From positions 1-43,202 of IMG/VR virus record IMGVR_UViG_3300044846_001468: a DNA stretch of 43,202 bases. One strand, written 5' to 3'. Below are positions 40,254 through 43,202 of this stretch, in pieces (positions within the stretch are counted from its first letter, which is position 1; each line of letters opens with the position of its first letter). Below the pieces are notes generated by a model. The model had not been told where the DNA came from. It saw only the letters and a program-made list of their open reading frames with translations, and searched no databases. The position numbers and the translations under genes were made by a program. Source of the stretch: a virus.

Positions 40254-40550
40254 ATGAAAGCAATTCACACACCAACGGGTCACATCGTCGAAGCCATCCA
40301 ATGGAAGGGAGATAACTTCAAAGAGTTTTGGGATTTTTCCAATGGCAGCGTGAAGCAACTTAAAAACAAAGCGATCGGTATCATTATAAAAGGCTCATTG
40401 TGGCCCGTGTCGATCGGTGAGTATGTGATAAGGACCAGCGACGGGAACACCCATGTACACTCAGCGCGATATTTTGAGGGGCATTATGAGGAGAAATTAG
40501 CAGATAACAAAATTTTACAAAATGGGACTGCACAAGGGACAAACCAATAA
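40254..40550 (+). CDS. Small protein in place of the ParB-methyltransferase
   Basis: 98 aa, starting MKAIHTPTGHIVEAIQWKGD. GIIIKGSLWPVSIGEYVIRT is typical of small beta-rich phage proteins seen near terminase or structural genes. It overlaps the next gene by 29 bases. Function unknown. Confidence 0.6.
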   Translation: MKAIHTPTGHIVEAIQWKGDNFKEFWDFSNGSVKQLKNKAIGIIIKGSLWPVSIGEYVIRTSDGNTHVHSARYFEGHYEEKLADNKILQNGTAQGTNQ

Positions 40551-40812
40551 CCCACACGGGAGAGCAAAGGGGTCAAAAAACGAACGAACCCTTCAATGGG
40601 AAGCATTGGCCGAATCAATAACGGGGATGCATGCAGAACGCTTCAATTCGATTTTGCTGCGAATGATGGAAAGTGAGAATGAAGATCAGCAGGAGAGAGG
40701 TTGTAGGCTTTACATGGAAGCACTCGAATACTTCAAACCAAAGCAGTCGAGGATTCAGCACACAGGCGATCAAGGTGGACCCGTTCAAATAATCGCACCC
40801 GATAACATTTAA
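40522..40812 (+). CDS. Terminase small subunit candidate (phage B)
   Basis: 96 aa. The start (NNPHGRAKGSKNERTLQWEA) resembles GRPKGS-type DNA-binding starts of small terminases. The tail HTGDQGGPVQIIAP parallels the phage A small terminase. Same position upstream of the tail chaperone in both phages. Its partner, the large terminase, lies 20 kb away in the circle. Confidence 0.55.
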   Translation: MGLHKGQTNNPHGRAKGSKNERTLQWEALAESITGMHAERFNSILLRMMESENEDQQERGCRLYMEALEYFKPKQSRIQHTGDQGGPVQIIAPDNI

Positions 40813-40815
40813 CCC

Positions 40816-40980
40816 ATGAACTTACACACATACCGCCAAATGCGCAAAGAGATCGAAGAACTAGAACGTGCCAACAAAAAGTTGAAGCGCGATGGTGACC
40901 AAACGAGCAACCGATTTGCGCTATTTTACTTTTTGCTCGGATCGCTATTCATGTTCACCCTTTTATTGGTGGCTAGATAA
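40816..40980 (+). CDS. Small single-span membrane protein
   Basis: 54 aa, starting MNLHTYRQMRKEIEELERAN: a charged helix followed by one transmembrane segment (FALFYFLLGSLFMFTLLLV). It is 3 bases after the small terminase stop. No equivalent in phage A. Function unknown. Confidence 0.6.
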   Translation: MNLHTYRQMRKEIEELERANKKLKRDGDQTSNRFALFYFLLGSLFMFTLLLVAR

Positions 40981-41013
40981 AACACATTTTCACGTCAAAA
41001 TTGTTATAGAGAT

Positions 41014-41634
41014 ATGCTGAGCTATTTCAGAAAGAAAAAAATACAAACGACTACGGATGGATCGTTCTCGATCCCAAAGGTCTACGCTGCTATCAGTTTA
41101 GGCCAGTACGTTCGTTGGCAATCGGCTACCAACCCCATACAAAAGTGTGCCGCTGCCCTTAATCAAAGCGAAGCAGCCATCCGCAAGTTGGTGCCTGAAT
41201 CGGTGGTGAGAATAAACGCCGCCTTTCAACTGGTCATCGAGGCTGAAACTGCCATGCACGTACCGGCTTGTAAATTGAACGGGCGCGAATACGGATTTAT
41301 CCCAACGATGGACGAAATGCAACTAGGTCAGTATATCGACTTGGACGAGCTGAGCAAGGCCGTGTTCGTCAATAGCGACTATTCCAAGCTAATCGATATG
41401 ATGTGCGTGGTCTATCGTCCAATACTTTCGCGCATGGGCAATAAGTACACCATAGCCGAATATACCGGCAAGGAATCGGAGCAAAACCGAAAGGACATCG
41501 AACAGCTACCCATGTCAGTAGTCAGCGGTGCGCTGCTTTTTTTTTCGACTTTCGAACTAGAACTATTGAGAAGTTCCCTCGACTATTTGACGGCGGTCAG
41601 CAAGGAATTGGAGACGGACTTGCAATCGACTTGA
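41014..41634 (+). CDS. Tail assembly chaperone, short form (phage B)
   Basis: 206 aa, homologue of 8970-9602 (SIPKVYAAISLGQYVRWQ, MGNKYTIAEYTG). The nine-T slippery run is at 41537-41545, in the same frame and with the same downstream TTCGA-CTT-TCGAA stem. Confidence 0.75.
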   Translation: MLSYFRKKKIQTTTDGSFSIPKVYAAISLGQYVRWQSATNPIQKCAAALNQSEAAIRKLVPESVVRINAAFQLVIEAETAMHVPACKLNGREYGFIPTMDEMQLGQYIDLDELSKAVFVNSDYSKLIDMMCVVYRPILSRMGNKYTIAEYTGKESEQNRKDIEQLPMSVVSGALLFFSTFELELLRSSLDYLTAVSKELETDLQST

Positions 41635-41792
41635 ATAAATGGGGATGGTTCCATTTCATAGAAACTTTGAGCGATCGCAACCCGTTGAAGTTCGATGCGG
41701 TCACCAACCTTCAAACGTGGGTAGCTTTTACTCACATGACCTACATGATCGACTTTAACACAAAGAATTTACAAACCGATATCAATGAGTAA
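41544..41792 (+). CDS. -1 frameshift extension of the tail assembly chaperone (phage B)
   Basis: 82 residues in the -1 frame after the T9 run, ending at TAA 41790-41792. DLNKWGWFHFIE and AFTHMTYMID align with phage A. The fused product would be about 259 aa. The stop overlaps the fibre gene start. Confidence 0.8.
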   Translation, partial: FDFRTRTIEKFPRLFDGGQQGIGDGLAIDLNKWGWFHFIETLSDRNPLKFDAVTNLQTWVAFTHMTYMIDFNTKNLQTDINE

Positions 41793-43202
41793 TAACAACG
41801 GACTATCATACACTCAGATCGTGGACCGCATGGAGGCTTTCGCCAATGGTCACTTTATGATCAATGCTTTTCAGCATGGCTTGATTGACCTCATTGACGT
41901 TCCAAAGGATCAGCTCTATCCCGTCATGCACTTTGTGCCGGGAACTATCCAACCAACGCTTGGCGGTTTGGCGTATCAGTTCGAGGTTGTGTTTTACGAT
42001 TTACCACGGGCCAAAGAAGTCGAGAACGAATACCAGCGCGAAGTCATCAGTGATATGGCTCGACTTGCCCTTGACTTAATTTCTGAGATCAAAAATGGCA
42101 ATGTGTTATTTGATCGTTCGGTAGATATGGATGGCGATCCCGTCATCACGGCTTTCGTTGAATCATATTCGCAAGTTGTCACGGGCGTGACCTTGCAAAT
42201 GTCTTTGATCGTTCCGTATAATTGGAACGCTTGCGAAATACCTGCAGACTATGCGGTGGGTGGTAGTGGTTCGGGTGGCTCAGGTTCGGGCGGTGGTGGA
42301 ATAACCTTGAAAGTGAACGGCACGGATAACGCCGTGCAGAATGTTTTGAACCTAGTCCAAGGCAATAACGTAACGATCACCGATCTAGGCAACGGAAGCG
42401 TGCGCATAGCTGCAACGGGCGGCGGTGGAGGTAGTGTTGATTGGGGATCGATCGGAGGTACTTTGTCGGCTCAAACGGATTTACAAACGGCACTCGATGG
42501 ACGTGCGACGGATGCGGAACTCACGAACGAAGTCAACGCAAGGATAGCAGCCGACACGACACTACAAAACAACATCAACACGGTTGCGGGTGCTTTGTCT
42601 ACCGAAACGACGGCAAGGATAGCTGGAGATTCTACCAACGCTGCGGACTTGACGGCGCACACTTCCAATACCAACAACCCACACGCCACGACCAAAGCGC
42701 AGGTAGGACTTGGGAACGCCGACAATACCTCAGATGCCGACAAGCCAATATCCACGGCTACGCAAACGGCACTCAACGCAAAAGAGCCAACAATAACGGC
42801 AGGCACCACATCACAATACTACCGAGGAGATAAGACGTTCCAAACGCTCGATAAGTCAGCCGTAGGGCTTGGAAACGTAGACAATACATCCGATGCTGAC
42901 AAGCCAGTGAGCACCGCACAAGCGACTGCCATCGCATTGAAGCAGGACACGCTCGTGAGTGGTACGAATATCAAAACCATTAACGGCAACTCGATACTCG
43001 GATCGGGCAACCTAGTAATATCGGCAGCGGTGAATCAAGCCTTTCGTACCTATGGCATAGGATTTACGTTAGCGCCATCAAGCGGTGATAGATTTTATAT
43101 TATTCAAAGCGGAACCAACAGCGGAACCGAATCAGCTGTTCAAATTAGCGCTGAGTTTGCCATGACCTTCACAGAAATTCGTGTGCGTACAACTACAACA
43201 CA
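41785..43202 (+). CDS. Fibre-like virion protein of phage B, cut by window edge
   Basis: 472 codons in the window from ATG 41785. N-terminal domain DRMEAFANGHFMINAFQHG; Gly/Ser hinge near residue 160; repeats VGLGNADNTSDADKP and VGLGNVDNTSDADKP; then the tip. It has no stop before the edge. If 43075 is joined to 11011, the frame is kept and the gene ends at 11345, giving 541 aa, close to the 535 aa of the A version. Confidence 0.75.
   Translation, partial: MSNNNGLSYTQIVDRMEAFANGHFMINAFQHGLIDLIDVPKDQLYPVMHFVPGTIQPTLGGLAYQFEVVFYDLPRAKEVENEYQREVISDMARLALDLISEIKNGNVLFDRSVDMDGDPVITAFVESYSQVVTGVTLQMSLIVPYNWNACEIPADYAVGGSGSGGSGSGGGGITLKVNGTDNAVQNVLNLVQGNNVTITDLGNGSVRIAATGGGGGSVDWGSIGGTLSAQTDLQTALDGRATDAELTNEVNARIAADTTLQNNINTVAGALSTETTARIAGDSTNAADLTAHTSNTNNPHATTKAQVGLGNADNTSDADKPISTATQTALNAKEPTITAGTTSQYYRGDKTFQTLDKSAVGLGNVDNTSDADKPVSTAQATAIALKQDTLVSGTNIKTINGNSILGSGNLVISAAVNQAFRTYGIGFTLAPSSGDRFYIIQSGTNSGTESAVQISAEFAMTFTEIRVRTTTT
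43076..43202 (+). repeat. 127-bp exact repeat, terminal copy
   Basis: Exact copy of 11011-11137. It ends the window and marks the point where the phage B circle would close. Confidence 0.95.

Noticed and set aside
43076-43202. Direct terminal repeat marking a linear phage genome
   Set aside because: The partner copy is internal (11011-11137), not at the left end, and its length equals a common assembly k-mer.
1-43202. One phage with duplicated replication and morphogenesis modules
   Set aside because: The copies are diverged, keep the same gene order, and meet exactly at the 127-bp junction, so two genomes explain it better.
1-43202. Lysogeny module or attachment site
   Set aside because: No integrase, excisionase or CI-like repressor was found; the tRNA-like gene alone is not evidence of an att site.

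Overview
The window reads as tailed double-stranded DNA phage sequence from a Bacteroidota (Bacteroidetes) host. The host call rests on repeated promoter-like boxes of the Bacteroidota type (TAnnTTTG, several with a TTG about 20-22 bases upstream), weak Shine-Dalgarno signals, and protein families typical of Bacteroidetes phages. There is no integrase, CI-type repressor system, rRNA or housekeeping gene, so I see no sign of lysogeny or of host chromosome.

The window is best read as two related phages joined in one contig. The last 127 bases (43076-43202) repeat 11011-11137 exactly, and 127 is a common largest assembly k-mer. Positions 11011-43075 therefore look like one complete circular unit of 32,065 bp ('phage B'). 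Positions 1-11010 look like part of a relative ('phage A') entering the circle at a shared tail-fibre segment. Closing the B circle keeps the fibre reading frame. This explains why replication, sigma-like, zinc, DUF1508, small-terminase, tail-chaperone and fibre genes occur twice as diverged homologues.

Phage A (1-11010): a leftward early block carries a C5 DNA methyltransferase (cut by the edge), replication proteins, a DnaA domain IV-like protein, a small HTH protein, a PD-(D/E)XK exonuclease with RecT, and small genes. A divergent promoter region (5950-6039) then drives rightward genes: sigma-like regulator, zinc-cluster protein, DUF1508 protein, ParB-methyltransferase fusion, small terminase, a tail assembly chaperone pair joined by a -1 frameshift, and a fibre-like virion protein.

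Phage B (11011-43075): rightward virion genes (gp10-like, tail proteins, tape measure, XkdF-like protease, scaffold candidate, major capsid, tail tube-like, portal, connector) are interrupted by a leftward large terminase and a tRNA-like RNA at 19.9-21.4 kb. Lysis genes (holin candidates, M15 endolysin) and a metallophosphoesterase follow. The leftward early block (29.2-38.9 kb) holds HNH-like and NinG nucleases, many tiny ATGA-coupled genes, an Ala/Asp/Tyr repeat protein, DnaB, a DUF6291-type primosomal protein, ParB-like, DnaA domain IV-like and an ssDNA-binding candidate. The divergent promoter and rightward morphogenesis block then repeat the order seen in A.

The most interesting structure lies around the replication gene in both phages. 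Its promoter is followed by two hairpins whose 7-base loops are perfectly complementary in each phage although the loop sequences differ. The second hairpin ends in a T-run just before the start codon. Inside the same gene, in the linker between an N-terminal domain and a shared C-terminal domain, lie a hexanucleotide tandem repeat and 10- or 11-bp phased iteron-like repeats. This resembles the lambda O/ori arrangement. Together they suggest an uncharacterised origin-plus-leader-RNA replication control module.
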